A stretch of 36,501 nucleotides of DNA from Pedosphaera sp. (GTDB lineage Bacteria; Verrucomicrobiota; Verrucomicrobiia; Limisphaerales; UBA9464), in assembly GCA_009695205.1 (NCBI GenBank), contig SIBK01000048.1:1-36501 (forward strand). Reading direction: 5' to 3'. Position numbers and translations under genes: made by a program. The number at the start of each line of letters is the position of its first letter. The stretch's first letter is position 1. The notes under the pieces were generated by a model, which did no database searches, was not told the origin of the DNA, and saw only the letters and a program-made list of their open reading frames with translations. Shown in pieces: positions 15,196 through 23,435 of this stretch.

Positions 15196-17358
15196 TCAGT
15201 CTAAAAAGAAGAATTCGTTCGCGGTCAATAAGACTCGTGTATAGCTGGACCAGGCTTCCTGTTCCAACTGCTCTTCGGTCGCCTCGGTACGGCGCAGCAC
15301 TTCGCGGCATTGTGACAGAAACTGCTCGGCACGCGCTACCTCTTTGGGGCTGGGCTCGCGCGACCAAGCCATCGTGCAGGCAACCTTCACCCGGTCCGCC
15401 TCCTTGCTCGCCGTATTCATCACTCGCCGGGCAAAGGCGGACGCCTGGTCCTGCACAAACTTGTTGTTCATCAGGTAAAGAGCCTGCAGTGGAACCGTGG
15501 AGTCGGTCCGCACATCCGTCGAGACGTTGGCGTCCGGGGCGTCGAACAATGACAGATACGGTTGGCGCTGGAGGCGTTGGATCATCAAATAAACGCTGCG
15601 ATGATTGGAGTCGTAAAGTTCCTTGAAAGGATTGTGCTGCGTCCATTGCCACTCGGAGATCTTCGGAAATGGATGCGACCCGGGCCTGCGCAAATCCAAA
15701 GAGCCGGCCACGGAGAGCATCGAGTCGCGGATCTCCTCCGCGGAGAGACGGCGGCGGGGGAAAAGAGAGTAATCCGTTGTCAGTGGGGCAGTAGTCCGTG
15801 AGGCAGCGTGACTGTCCTGATGGACCACGGAGCCCTGATCACGGATCACCGCCCCCTGCCCCTTCCCCCCTTCCCCGCTCCGTTCAGACGCCTGCTGATA
15901 CGTCGATGAACGCATGATCAGGCGGTGGACGGCTTTGACGGACCAGTCCGACTCGATGAACCGACGGGCAAGATGGTCTAGCAATTCGGGATGGGTCGGT
16001 AAATCGCCCCGCAGGCCGAAATTCGATGGCGTGGCCACCAAGCCCCGCCCAAAGTGATGCTGCCAGATGCGGTTGACCATCACCCGCGCCGTCAAGGGAT
16101 TGTCTGGCCGCGTGAGCCATTCGGCGAACGGCAGGCGGCCGCTGGCGCCGTCCGGAATGTTCAGCGGTTGCTCGCCCGCAAGGAACTTCGGCGCCCTACG
16201 GCGCACCGGCTGGCCCGGTTCGTTGGGTTCTCCGCGCAACTGCAAACCCGAATCGACCGGCTTGCCTTCTGCAACCGCGTAGGCGACCGGCAATCCAGCA
16301 GGCGACCCTGGCCTCTTCACTCCGGCCAGTTCGGTGTTCAGGGTCTTGAGTCTATTTTCTAGCACTTGCGTCGCGGCGTTCGTGCGGTTCGCAATTCCCT
16401 TTTTCTCTGAAGCCAATTCCTTTTCGCACTCCTTGACCCCCGCTTCAAGGGAGGCAAGCCGCTTGTCGTGGGCCGCTGTTAGAGATTGGTATTTCTCGGG
16501 CGGTACCAGGGGACGAAATCCGCTCCGGGGAAATTTCTTGGACTGAAACTCCTCCGAGCCCGCGTATGGAAACTGTGTGCTCTCGAACAAGCCGTAGAGG
16601 GCGTAATAGTCCTCCCGCGTCATCGGGTCGTACTTGTGGTCATGACAGCGAGCGCACCGGAATGTCATGCCCATGAACGCGCGGCCTGTCGTCTCGATGG
16701 CATCCTCGATGATAAGGTGTGCGAACTCAAAGGGAGCGGTGGCGTAGCGACGGGACAATGCCAGAAAACCGGTGGCCGTGACTCGCTCAGCGTAGCGGTC
16801 AATGGGTCCCTGCGCCGCGAGAACGTCACCCGCGAGCTGCTCCCGCACGAACTGATCATAGGGTTTATCGACGTTAAAGGATTCGATGATATAGTCGCGA
16901 TAAAGCCGGGCTTCGGGCACGGGATAGTCGGCGTTGTCGCCCGCTGTGTCGGCGTAGCGGACAACGTCCATCCAGTGACGTCCCCAACGTTCGCCATATC
17001 GCGGGGAAGCGAGCAACCGCTCGACCACGTTGTTGAACGGCTCGGCGGATTGATCGGCGACGAACGCTTCGACTTCTTCCGGCGTCGGCGGCAGGCCAGT
17101 GAGGTCATAGGTGGCGCGTCGCAGCAGTGTCCGCCTGTCCGCGCATGGGCCCGGTAGCGTCTCCGTTGCTTCGAGCTTTGTGAGGATGAATCGGTCGACT
17201 TCATTCCTTGCCCACTTCGGATTCTTCACTGTCGGGGAAATCCTTGGTAGGACCGGCTGGAAAGCCCAGTGAGGGGGCCCGTTGGGCGTCGCGTCCGAAG
17301 CCAAAACCATCCCGCATGTGCCAAGCAGAAGATAGACTTTCTGGAGTGCGAAGCGCAT
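15196..17358 (-). CDS. DUF1549/DUF1553 family exported protein with CxxCH motif
   Basis: The product is about 720 residues, with a signal peptide (MRFALQKVYLLLGTCGMVLAS). DUF1549 occupies roughly residues 60-270, with LLRRATYDLTGLPPTPEEV, YGERWGRHWMDVVRYADTAG and the heme-like motif CARCHDH (Cys235, Cys238, His239). A coiled-coil spacer comes next, then DUF1553 (LTARVMVNRIWQHHFGRGLV, FGLRGDLPTHPELLDHLA, RSSTYQQAS). There is no separate N-terminal cytochrome (PSCyt1) domain. The DUF1553 region is interrupted by about 38 low-complexity residues encoded by a degenerate repeat (15770-15885), absent from the second copy of the family in this window. The ATG at 17358 begins the signal peptide directly; an ATG 12 codons upstream is possible. 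It is the first gene of a three-gene operon, divergent from the MFS operon. Confidence 0.9.
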   Translation of the reverse strand: MRFALQKVYLLLGTCGMVLASDATPNGPPHWAFQPVLPRISPTVKNPKWARNEVDRFILTKLEATETLPGPCADRRTLLRRATYDLTGLPPTPEEVEAFVADQSAEPFNNVVERLLASPRYGERWGRHWMDVVRYADTAGDNADYPVPEARLYRDYIIESFNVDKPYDQFVREQLAGDVLAAQGPIDRYAERVTATGFLALSRRYATAPFEFAHLIIEDAIETTGRAFMGMTFRCARCHDHKYDPMTREDYYALYGLFESTQFPYAGSEEFQSKKFPRSGFRPLVPPEKYQSLTAAHDKRLASLEAGVKECEKELASEKKGIANRTNAATQVLENRLKTLNTELAGVKRPGSPAGLPVAYAVAEGKPVDSGLQLRGEPNEPGQPVRRRAPKFLAGEQPLNIPDGASGRLPFAEWLTRPDNPLTARVMVNRIWQHHFGRGLVATPSNFGLRGDLPTHPELLDHLARRFIESDWSVKAVHRLIMRSSTYQQASERSGEGGKGQGAVIRDQGSVVHQDSHAASRTTAPLTTDYSLFPRRRLSAEEIRDSMLSVAGSLDLRRPGSHPFPKISEWQWTQHNPFKELYDSNHRSVYLMIQRLQRQPYLSLFDAPDANVSTDVRTDSTVPLQALYLMNNKFVQDQASAFARRVMNTASKEADRVKVACTMAWSREPSPKEVARAEQFLSQCREVLRRTEATEEQLEQEAWSSYTRVLLTANEFFFLD
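15770..15885 (-). repeat. Degenerate GTGATCCGTGATCAG-type low-complexity repeat inside a coding region
   Basis: On the coding strand a G-rich tract runs into degenerate 7-15 base units such as GTGATCCGTGATCAG, CTCCGTGGTCC, CACGGACTACTG and CAACGGATTACTC. The stretch keeps the reading frame open, encodes RDQGSVVHQDSHAASRTT-like sequence, and sits exactly between the conserved STYQQAS and RRRLSAEEIRD motifs of DUF1553. I read it as an in-frame repeat insertion. Confidence 0.55.
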
Positions 17359-17534
17359 TTTCCAACTCAACAGCTCATTGTTGCCCCATTGCATTGCTGC
17401 CTTCGCCCTCCGTCGTCCGGGTCAATCGTGAGCAGCGCAACAGGGGTTGTTCTCATTTTAAACGGAAAGTTGCTGGCCCAATCGGTGCCAAAGCGAAATT
17501 TGTACTGGCAAAGGGCGTCACTGGAGTCTTAGAA

Positions 17535-17547
17535 GTTGAGGGTCAAC
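17535..17547. promoter_or_regulatory. Possible operator: GTTGAgggTCAAC in a divergent promoter region
   Basis: GTTGA-GGG-TCAAC is a short perfect dyad, followed at once by a second TCAAC (17550-17554). It lies 75 bases upstream of the MFS start in the 263-base region between two divergent operons. No regulator gene is adjacent, so this is only a candidate site. Confidence 0.2.
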
Positions 17548-17621
17548 CGTCAACCACAAATGCCCTTTTGGGAGCAGGACTGCCTTGTGCCGGTCACCGG
17601 CAGAAGGCTGGAGGTGTCCTC

Positions 17622-18944
17622 GTGAATGTCGAATCGGTTGAATTTCCGATGTTGCGGCGCAAGGTTGCTTGGCGGGTGCTACCGCTGGTCTTTGTAATCT
17701 ATATCGTCGCTTACCTGGATCGCGCCAATGTCGGCTTTGCCAAGTTGCGGATGGCGAGCGACCTGAATTTTTCGGAACAGGTGTTTGGACTGGGCATCGG
17801 GATTTTCTTCATTGGCTACCTAATACTCGAAATTCCCGGAGCTCTACTCGTCGAGCGCTGGAGCGCCCGCAAATGGTTCGCGCGAATTCTCATCACCTGG
17901 GGCTTTATCTCCGCCCTAACCGCTTTTGTCCGGACGCCGATGCAGTTCTACGTCGCACGATTCCTCTTGGGCGTGGCCGAAGCCGGCTTTTTTCCGGGTA
18001 TTATTGTCTACTTCACTCATTGGTTCGTCAGTGCGGATCGGGCGCGTGCCCTTTCGGGGTTGGTCATGGCGGTGCCTTTCAGCCTGGCGCTCGGTGCGCC
18101 CGTATCGGCGCTGCTACTCGATGTGCATTGGCTCGGGGTCTCCGGATGGAAATGGTTGTTCCTCTTGGAAGGGTTGCCGGCGGTCGGTTTGGGAATCGTC
18201 ACACTGGTGTGCATGACCGATCGGCCCCGCCATGCGAAGTGGCTCACACCGCAGGAACGCGATCATCTCGAAGGCCTGCTCGCTGCCGAAGCCCGCGCGA
18301 AGGAAGCAGCGGGCGGAACAACGGTCTGGCAGGCCCTGCGGCTACCCAATGTTTGGCTGCTGGCTCTGGGCATCTTCGCCACCAACACCGGCGGATACGC
18401 ACTGGCGTTCTGGCTCCCGACGACAGTCAAGAATCTCTCCGGAGGCTCCGACCACGCGGCTTTGTTCTACAGCGGCCTCTTTTATGCCTGCGGATTGATC
18501 GGCGTATTTGTCTCCGGCCAATCCTCCGACCACACCGGCGATCGCAAGTGGCATTGCGTAGGCGGTCAGGTGGCCACCGCGCTCCTCCTCGCTGGCAGCG
18601 CGATTCATGGTCAGTCATTCCCGCTCGTAATGAGTTGGTTATGCCTCACGGGATTGGCTGCCTATTTCTGGCCGTCCCCATTTTGGGCGCTGCCTACCCT
18701 CACCCTCACGTCTTCGGCCGCGGCGGTTTCCATTGGCTTCATAAACATGCTGGGGAATCTCGCGGGCTACTTCGGCAATCATTTCAACGGATGGCTACAC
18801 AGCCACAACGCGAGCGAAAGCACCTGCCTGCTTTTCCTCGCTGCGTGCTACCTCCTCGGCGGCGTATTCGTAAGTTTTGTGAACGTGAAAGAGAAGAGAT
18901 CTCTCATCATTCCGGCACTGCGGCGTCCCGTATCCAAAGTATGA
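17622..18944 (+). CDS. MFS transporter, anion:cation symporter (ACS) / tartrate-phthalate permease type
   Basis: The 440-residue protein has about 12 hydrophobic segments. The ACS-type signature after TM1 (IVAYLDRANVGFAKL) and the motif A-like loop (LLVERWSARKWFARILITWG) place it among transporters of sugar acids, tartrate, phthalate and similar carboxylates. The GTG start at 17622 is chosen because GGAGG lies seven bases upstream (17610-17614) and the length then matches the family. The same frame is open back to 17208, but that extension overlaps the promoter of the opposite operon and has no transporter-like sequence. The stop overlaps the next start as ATGA. The context, with a 2-hydroxyacid dehydrogenase, an SDR and a 2-oxoacid dehydrogenase, supports import of an organic or sugar acid. 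Confidence 0.9.
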   Translation: MNVESVEFPMLRRKVAWRVLPLVFVIYIVAYLDRANVGFAKLRMASDLNFSEQVFGLGIGIFFIGYLILEIPGALLVERWSARKWFARILITWGFISALTAFVRTPMQFYVARFLLGVAEAGFFPGIIVYFTHWFVSADRARALSGLVMAVPFSLALGAPVSALLLDVHWLGVSGWKWLFLLEGLPAVGLGIVTLVCMTDRPRHAKWLTPQERDHLEGLLAAEARAKEAAGGTTVWQALRLPNVWLLALGIFATNTGGYALAFWLPTTVKNLSGGSDHAALFYSGLFYACGLIGVFVSGQSSDHTGDRKWHCVGGQVATALLLAGSAIHGQSFPLVMSWLCLTGLAAYFWPSPFWALPTLTLTSSAAAVSIGFINMLGNLAGYFGNHFNGWLHSHNASESTCLLFLAACYLLGGVFVSFVNVKEKRSLIIPALRRPVSKV

Positions 18945-19915
18945 AATCACCCAACCCGAAAGTCGTCGTCACCGATTGGACGTTCCCAGACCTCAGCGTC
19001 GAGGAACGAATCTTAAAAGCGCACGGAGTCGAATTCGAGGCGCGCCAGTGTAAAACGGAAGCGGACCTGATTGATCTCTGCGCGGACGCGGATGCGGTCG
19101 TTACACAATTCGCCAGGGTCAATGCAAACGTGGTGTCGGCCTTGCGAAAGGCACGAGCCATCGTTCGGTACGGCATCGGGGTGGACAATGTGGACGTGGA
19201 TGTGGCGCGTGCGCGCGGCATACCGGTCTGCAACGTTCCAGACTACTGCATTGATGAGGTGGCGGACCAGACGCTGGCCTTCATTCTCGCGACGACTCGT
19301 CAGGTGCTGACCCTTGCCAATCACCTTCGCGGGGGAAAATGGGGTCTGGCAATTCCACTTTCCGATATGAAGGCGCTGCGGGATCTGACCGTCGGAATCG
19401 TTGGCTTCGGACGGATTGGGCGTGAAGTGGTAAAGCGGTTGATGCCCTTCAAATGCGCGCTGCACGTGTTTGATCCCGTGGTTCCGGCAGCGGAGATCGA
19501 GAAATTGGGCGCCCGGGCAGTCGGTTTTGAGGAACTGCTGAACAACGCGGATGTTCTCACCCTGCATTGCCCTTCCACCCCGCAGACGCGAAGGCTGATG
19601 AACAGCGAAGCCTTCGCGACGTTGAAACAGGGAGCGATCTTCATCAACGTGGGCCGCGGTGACCTCGCGGACCCCGATGCCCTGACCGCTGCATTGCAGA
19701 GCGGGCATCTGGGTGCGGCGGCGCTCGACGTGTTTGACCCCGAGCCAATTCCGGAAAATCATCCCCTGCGTGCCATGTCAAATGTCCTCCTGTCGCCACA
19801 CATCGCCTCGTGTAGTGTGCCGGCGGTGAAGAAGCTGAGAGAGTCCGTCGCAAACCTGGCATTGGCGGCGGTGCTCGGGCAGCCACTACTTACCGTCGTT
19901 AATGGTGTGAAATGA
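18941..19915 (+). CDS. D-isomer-specific 2-hydroxyacid dehydrogenase (CtBP/phosphoglycerate dehydrogenase-like)
   Basis: The 324-residue NAD-dependent enzyme interconverts a 2-hydroxyacid and a 2-oxoacid. The nucleotide site GFGRIG gives GxGxxG at Gly155/157/160, and DP near 178-179 ends the second strand. The catalytic triad is present: Arg239 (NVGRGD), Glu268 (FDPEPIPENHPL) and His287 (SPHIAS). The N-terminal part (RYGIGVDNVDVDVARARGI, VADQTLAFILATTR) is typical of C-terminal-binding-protein-like dehydrogenases. The ATG overlaps the MFS stop, and its own stop overlaps the SDR start, both as ATGA. It is likely to feed a 2-oxoacid to the dehydrogenase complex encoded two genes downstream; the exact substrate is unknown. 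Confidence 0.93.
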   Translation: MKSPNPKVVVTDWTFPDLSVEERILKAHGVEFEARQCKTEADLIDLCADADAVVTQFARVNANVVSALRKARAIVRYGIGVDNVDVDVARARGIPVCNVPDYCIDEVADQTLAFILATTRQVLTLANHLRGGKWGLAIPLSDMKALRDLTVGIVGFGRIGREVVKRLMPFKCALHVFDPVVPAAEIEKLGARAVGFEELLNNADVLTLHCPSTPQTRRLMNSEAFATLKQGAIFINVGRGDLADPDALTAALQSGHLGAAALDVFDPEPIPENHPLRAMSNVLLSPHIASCSVPAVKKLRESVANLALAAVLGQPLLTVVNGVK

Positions 19916-20724
19916 TACCCCCCATGATTCCAACCCTGTTTGATCTAAGAGGCAAAGTCGCTTTGGTCACGGGCTCCGCTCAAGGGCTCGGCCGCGCCAT
20001 GGTCCTGGCCCTGGCCGAAGCGGGTGCCGACGCCCTCCTTGTGGACCGGAACGAGGTCGGCTCGCGTGAAACCGCCGCGAGCATCGAGCGGTTGGGACGG
20101 CGCGCGGTCGTTGTGGCCTGCGATGTCTCCGACCCCGCTCGGATTCGCGATCTGTTCCGGCATCTCGATGCAGAATTTGGCCGCATCGACTTCCTCGGCA
20201 ACGTGGCCGGCGACGGTATTCTCAGGCCACCCGAAGATATCTCACTCGAAGACGTGGAGCGTTGCTGGCGGAATCTGGTGCTCGGCCGGTTCTGCATGTG
20301 CCAGGAAGCGGGGCGCCGTATGCTCGCTGCCGGTTCGGGCAGCATCGTGAATATCGGTTCGCTCGCGAGCGTCACGGCCCTCGGGCGTGGTCATATCGCC
20401 TACAGCATGGCCATGGGCGCCGTTGCGCAAATGACCCGCGAGTTGAGCACCGAATGGGCCGGCCGCGGCGTGCGCGTGAATGCAATCCTGCCCGCGCAGG
20501 TAGTGAATCCCAGTCTGGAGAAGCGCTTGAGCGAGAACCCCGCCCTGCGAGACATGTTTCTGAGCGGCATCCCGGCTGGACGGCTTGGCCAACCCGATGA
20601 CATCAAAGGCTTGTCAGTCTTTCTCGCGTCGGAGGCGTCCCGATGGATTACGGGCGCGCTGATTCCAATGGATGGCGGGAATTTGGCGGCGAACGCGGGC
20701 GCAACAATGGGAAGAACACGATGA
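19912..20724 (+). CDS. SDR-family oxidoreductase lacking the catalytic lysine
   Basis: The 270-residue classical short-chain dehydrogenase has the cofactor motif TGSAQGLG (Thr20 to Gly27), NVAG (97-100), the active-site Asn121 and a Ser (IVNIGS, Ser150). The tyrosine is present in AYSMAMGAV (Tyr164), but the lysine four residues later is Met168 (ATG at 20413-20415 where AAG is expected), so the YxxxK motif is broken. The C-terminus (GRLGQPDDIKGLSVFLASEAS, ITGALIPMDGG) is normal. It may be inactive, act as a structural subunit, or use another general base; a sequencing error is also possible. The ATG at 19912 overlaps the upstream stop; ATG 19924 is an alternative. It is joined to the E1 gene by another ATGA overlap, so it belongs to the operon. 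Confidence 0.9.
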   Translation: MIPPMIPTLFDLRGKVALVTGSAQGLGRAMVLALAEAGADALLVDRNEVGSRETAASIERLGRRAVVVACDVSDPARIRDLFRHLDAEFGRIDFLGNVAGDGILRPPEDISLEDVERCWRNLVLGRFCMCQEAGRRMLAAGSGSIVNIGSLASVTALGRGHIAYSMAMGAVAQMTRELSTEWAGRGVRVNAILPAQVVNPSLEKRLSENPALRDMFLSGIPAGRLGQPDDIKGLSVFLASEASRWITGALIPMDGGNLAANAGATMGRTR

Positions 20725-22733
20725 ACTACGAACCACTCGAAAAGACAAGACTATCGAAAGAGCAAGGCGTTGCGTGGTATCGCGCGATGCTGCTCATCCG
20801 CCAGACGGAGGAGCAACTCGCGCGATGTCATCAGCGCGGGCTCATTCACGGCGCCTGTCACACGTATGTGGGTCAGGAGGCCGTCGCGGTCGGAGTCTGC
20901 TCGGAGTTGCGCCAGGACGACGTCCTGTTCAGCACGCACCGCGGACATGGTCACGCACTGGCAAAGGGTTTGCCTCCGGTTGAACTCATCGCGGAGCTGT
21001 TCGGCCGAAAGACAGGTTGCTCGCGCGGACGGGGCGGGAGCATGCATCTTTTTGCCCCAGAGATCGGGCTGATGGGAACGAGCGGAATCGTTGGGCCGTG
21101 CATTCTTCAGGCGACGGGTGCCGGCTATAGCTTTAAAGTCCTCAAGTCCGACCGTGTGGCGGTCGCCTTTTTTGGCGATGGTGCAGTGAATAATGGGGCG
21201 TTCCACGAAGCGCTGAACATGGCAAGCATCTGGCGGCTGCCGGTGCTGTTTGTGTGCGAAAACAACCAATTTGCCACCGAGGTGCCGTTCCAATACGCCT
21301 CAGGCAATCCAAGTGTTGCCAGTCGTGGGGTGAGTTACGGGATCCCGGGCATCGAAGTGGATGGCAACGACGTCGCCGCAGTGGCTCATGTCGCCGGCGA
21401 AGCCTTGCAACGCGCTCGCACCGGCGCCGGCCCGACGCTCATCGAGTGCAAGACGTATCGCACCCGGCCCCATTCCGAGGGCATGAGTGACTATACCTAT
21501 CGCACCCGCGAGGAGGTCACCGCGTGGCGCGATCGGTGCCCTATCAAACGCCTGCGCACCCAGTTGCTCGACCGCCACTTGGCGACCGAGTTGGAGTTGA
21601 CCGCCATCGATGCGGACATTCAAGCGCAGGTGGTGGAAGCCAGTCAGGCAGCCGAGAATGCGGCGTGGCCGGAGGTGTCCGCCGCAACAACCCATGTCCA
21701 TGGAGTTGGGGCTGGAGTCAGAAGACAAGGGACTGCAGACAAGCGAACGGAAGTGGGCCGGGAAATTTCCTTTGTCGCGGCGACGGTCGAGGCGCTGGAT
21801 CACGAAATGGCGCACAACCCGCGCATTTTCGTTTTCGGTGAGGGCATCGGCGTCCGCGGCGGAAACTTCGGTACCACGGCTGGACTCTACGCCAAATACG
21901 GCGCCGACCGACTTTGCGATACGCCGATTTGCGAACGTGGATTCGTCGGCCTCGGCTGCGGGGCCGCAATGACCGGCACACGTCCCGTCATCGATTTCAT
22001 GTTTATCGATTTTCTAAACGACGCGTTCGGTGAACTCATCAACCAGATCGCCAAGATGCAATATATGAGCAGCGGTCGACTGCGCATGCCCATCCTCCTG
22101 CGCGGTTGCATTGGGATCGGGCACAGCGCGGCGACGCATCACTCGGGCAGCTACCATTCCATTTACAGTCACATCCCCGGACTGCGTGTAGTGGTGCCGT
22201 CCACGCCCTATGATGCCAAAGGCCTGTTCACTCGCGCGCTTCGGTGCGACGACCCGGTGCTGTTCCTCGAGCCCCGTGAATTGATGGCATCCAAAGGGCC
22301 AGTTCCCGCCGAACCGTACGAAATCGAATTCGGCCTGGCCCGCATTGCTCGCGAAGGCCGGGATGTCACGGTCGTCGCCATCGCACTCATGGTGCAGCGA
22401 TCCCTCGCCGCCGCGGAACAACTCGCAAACGAGGGTATCTCCGTCGAAGTAATTGACCTGAGAACCGTCTCCCCCCTCGACACCGAGACCCTCCTGCGTT
22501 CTGTGGCGAAGACGGGCCGGCTGCTCATCGTGGATGAAGCGTTTGCTCCGTGCGGTCTCGGCGCGGAAATCGCTGCGTGCGTCACCGCCGCTGGTTTCGA
22601 CGATCTGGACGCGCCCATCCGCCGGCTGAACGGAGCCTTTGCCCCCACACCGTATAGTCCACCGCTGGAAAAAGCGGTAATCCCGCAGGTGGACGATATC
22701 GAGCGCGCCATTCGCGACTTGATTGACGAATAG
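20721..22733 (+). CDS. Fused 2-oxoacid dehydrogenase E1 alpha-beta (acetoin/branched-chain type, ThDP-dependent)
   Basis: The 670-residue protein fuses the two E1 subunits. The alpha half (1 to about 320) has THRGHGHALAKG, SRGRGGSMHLF and the ThDP-Mg motif GDG (152-154) ... ENN (180-182), and a phosphorylation-loop-like HSEGMSDYTYRTREEV. The beta half (about 345-670) has FGEGIGVRGGNFGTTAGL, DTPICERGFVGLGCGAAM, YMSSG and the catalytic-His region HHSGSYHSIYSHIPGL (His473/474), followed by VVVPSTPYDAKGL. It should decarboxylate a 2-oxoacid and transfer the acyl group to lipoamide. The ATG at 20721 overlaps the SDR stop; an in-frame start 26 codons upstream lies inside the SDR gene and is rejected. 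The resemblance is closest to AcoA/AcoB and BCKDH E1; which acid is used is not visible. Confidence 0.93.
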   Translation: MNYEPLEKTRLSKEQGVAWYRAMLLIRQTEEQLARCHQRGLIHGACHTYVGQEAVAVGVCSELRQDDVLFSTHRGHGHALAKGLPPVELIAELFGRKTGCSRGRGGSMHLFAPEIGLMGTSGIVGPCILQATGAGYSFKVLKSDRVAVAFFGDGAVNNGAFHEALNMASIWRLPVLFVCENNQFATEVPFQYASGNPSVASRGVSYGIPGIEVDGNDVAAVAHVAGEALQRARTGAGPTLIECKTYRTRPHSEGMSDYTYRTREEVTAWRDRCPIKRLRTQLLDRHLATELELTAIDADIQAQVVEASQAAENAAWPEVSAATTHVHGVGAGVRRQGTADKRTEVGREISFVAATVEALDHEMAHNPRIFVFGEGIGVRGGNFGTTAGLYAKYGADRLCDTPICERGFVGLGCGAAMTGTRPVIDFMFIDFLNDAFGELINQIAKMQYMSSGRLRMPILLRGCIGIGHSAATHHSGSYHSIYSHIPGLRVVVPSTPYDAKGLFTRALRCDDPVLFLEPRELMASKGPVPAEPYEIEFGLARIAREGRDVTVVAIALMVQRSLAAAEQLANEGISVEVIDLRTVSPLDTETLLRSVAKTGRLLIVDEAFAPCGLGAEIAACVTAAGFDDLDAPIRRLNGAFAPTPYSPPLEKAVIPQVDDIERAIRDLIDE

Positions 22734-22832
22734 AACTACGGAATGCATCAGCGATATGAGAATCGGAAAATGCGGAATCACGAGCCCCTGGTTCGTCGAT
22801 TTGGTGTCTTCATTGGCTAATCCCCTTTAACT

Positions 22833-23387
22833 ATGCCCATCGAAATTATCGTTCCACGGCTGGGTTGGTCCATGGAAGAAGGCGCATTTATCGCCTGGCT
22901 CAAGGACGATGGAGCATTCGTCCGCGCTGGTGATCTGCTCTTCAGTATTGAGGGCGACAAAGCTGTACAGGAGATTGAGTCGATCGACAGCGGCATCCTC
23001 CGCATTTCAGCGGCTTGCCCGAAGCCCGGCGGGTCGATTCACGTCGGTGATTTGCTCGGACACCTTGTCTCCCCGGACGAAGCAGCACTTAAATCTGCGC
23101 CGACAATCTCAGCCAAAGCCAGCACGCCGTCTCCCGCGAGCGAATCCAATCCGATTGACAAGACACCCACCATAATACGGCGGAATCCAGGGGAAATTAT
23201 TTCCGCGCCAAGGAGCGCCACCGCCATTAGCCCGCGGGCACTGCGGGTGGCATCCGAACTTGGCGTGGACTGGACCCAAGTCACTGGCTCGGGGCGAAGC
23301 GGCCGGATTCGGGAACGGGACATTCACGCCGCCGGTTCCAATCGATCGCGCCGCCCCATCGAGGGCAGTGACACTCTGGGAACCTGA
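22833..23387 (+). CDS. Short E2-like lipoyl carrier: lipoyl domain plus E3-binding domain, no acyltransferase
   Basis: The 184-residue protein has a lipoyl domain at about 1-80, with the lipoylation Lys43 in IEGDKAVQEIES, a Pro/Ser/Ala-rich linker (about 85-128), and a peripheral subunit-binding domain at about 131-164 (ISPRALRVASELGVD, GSGRSGRIRERDI). It then stops, where a normal E2 would continue for about 230 residues with the acyltransferase domain and its HxxxDG motif. No such domain follows in any frame before the convergent LarA-like gene begins at 23436, so the short form looks genuine rather than frameshifted. It lies 99 bases after the fused E1 and is its probable partner. It may hand the acyl group to an E2 core encoded elsewhere or work in a CoA-independent way. 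No strong ribosome site is seen before the ATG. Confidence 0.88.
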   Translation: MPIEIIVPRLGWSMEEGAFIAWLKDDGAFVRAGDLLFSIEGDKAVQEIESIDSGILRISAACPKPGGSIHVGDLLGHLVSPDEAALKSAPTISAKASTPSPASESNPIDKTPTIIRRNPGEIISAPRSATAISPRALRVASELGVDWTQVTGSGRSGRIRERDIHAAGSNRSRRPIEGSDTLGT

Positions 23388-23435
23388 GGCGGCTGTGATC
23401 CAGTCCAAACGGTTTGCGGGTTCCCGAATCAAAGA

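Noticed and set aside
17208-17621. N-terminal extension of 138 residues for the MFS transporter
   Set aside because: It overlaps the promoter and the 5' end of the divergent DUF1549 gene and has no transporter-like sequence, while a GTG at 17622 has GGAGG at good spacing and gives the family length.
17669-18940. Long frame joined in front of the 2-hydroxyacid dehydrogenase
   Set aside because: It is the out-of-frame shadow of the MFS gene that happens to stay open; the Arg/Gly-rich translation has no domain, and the true ATG at 18941 overlaps the MFS stop.
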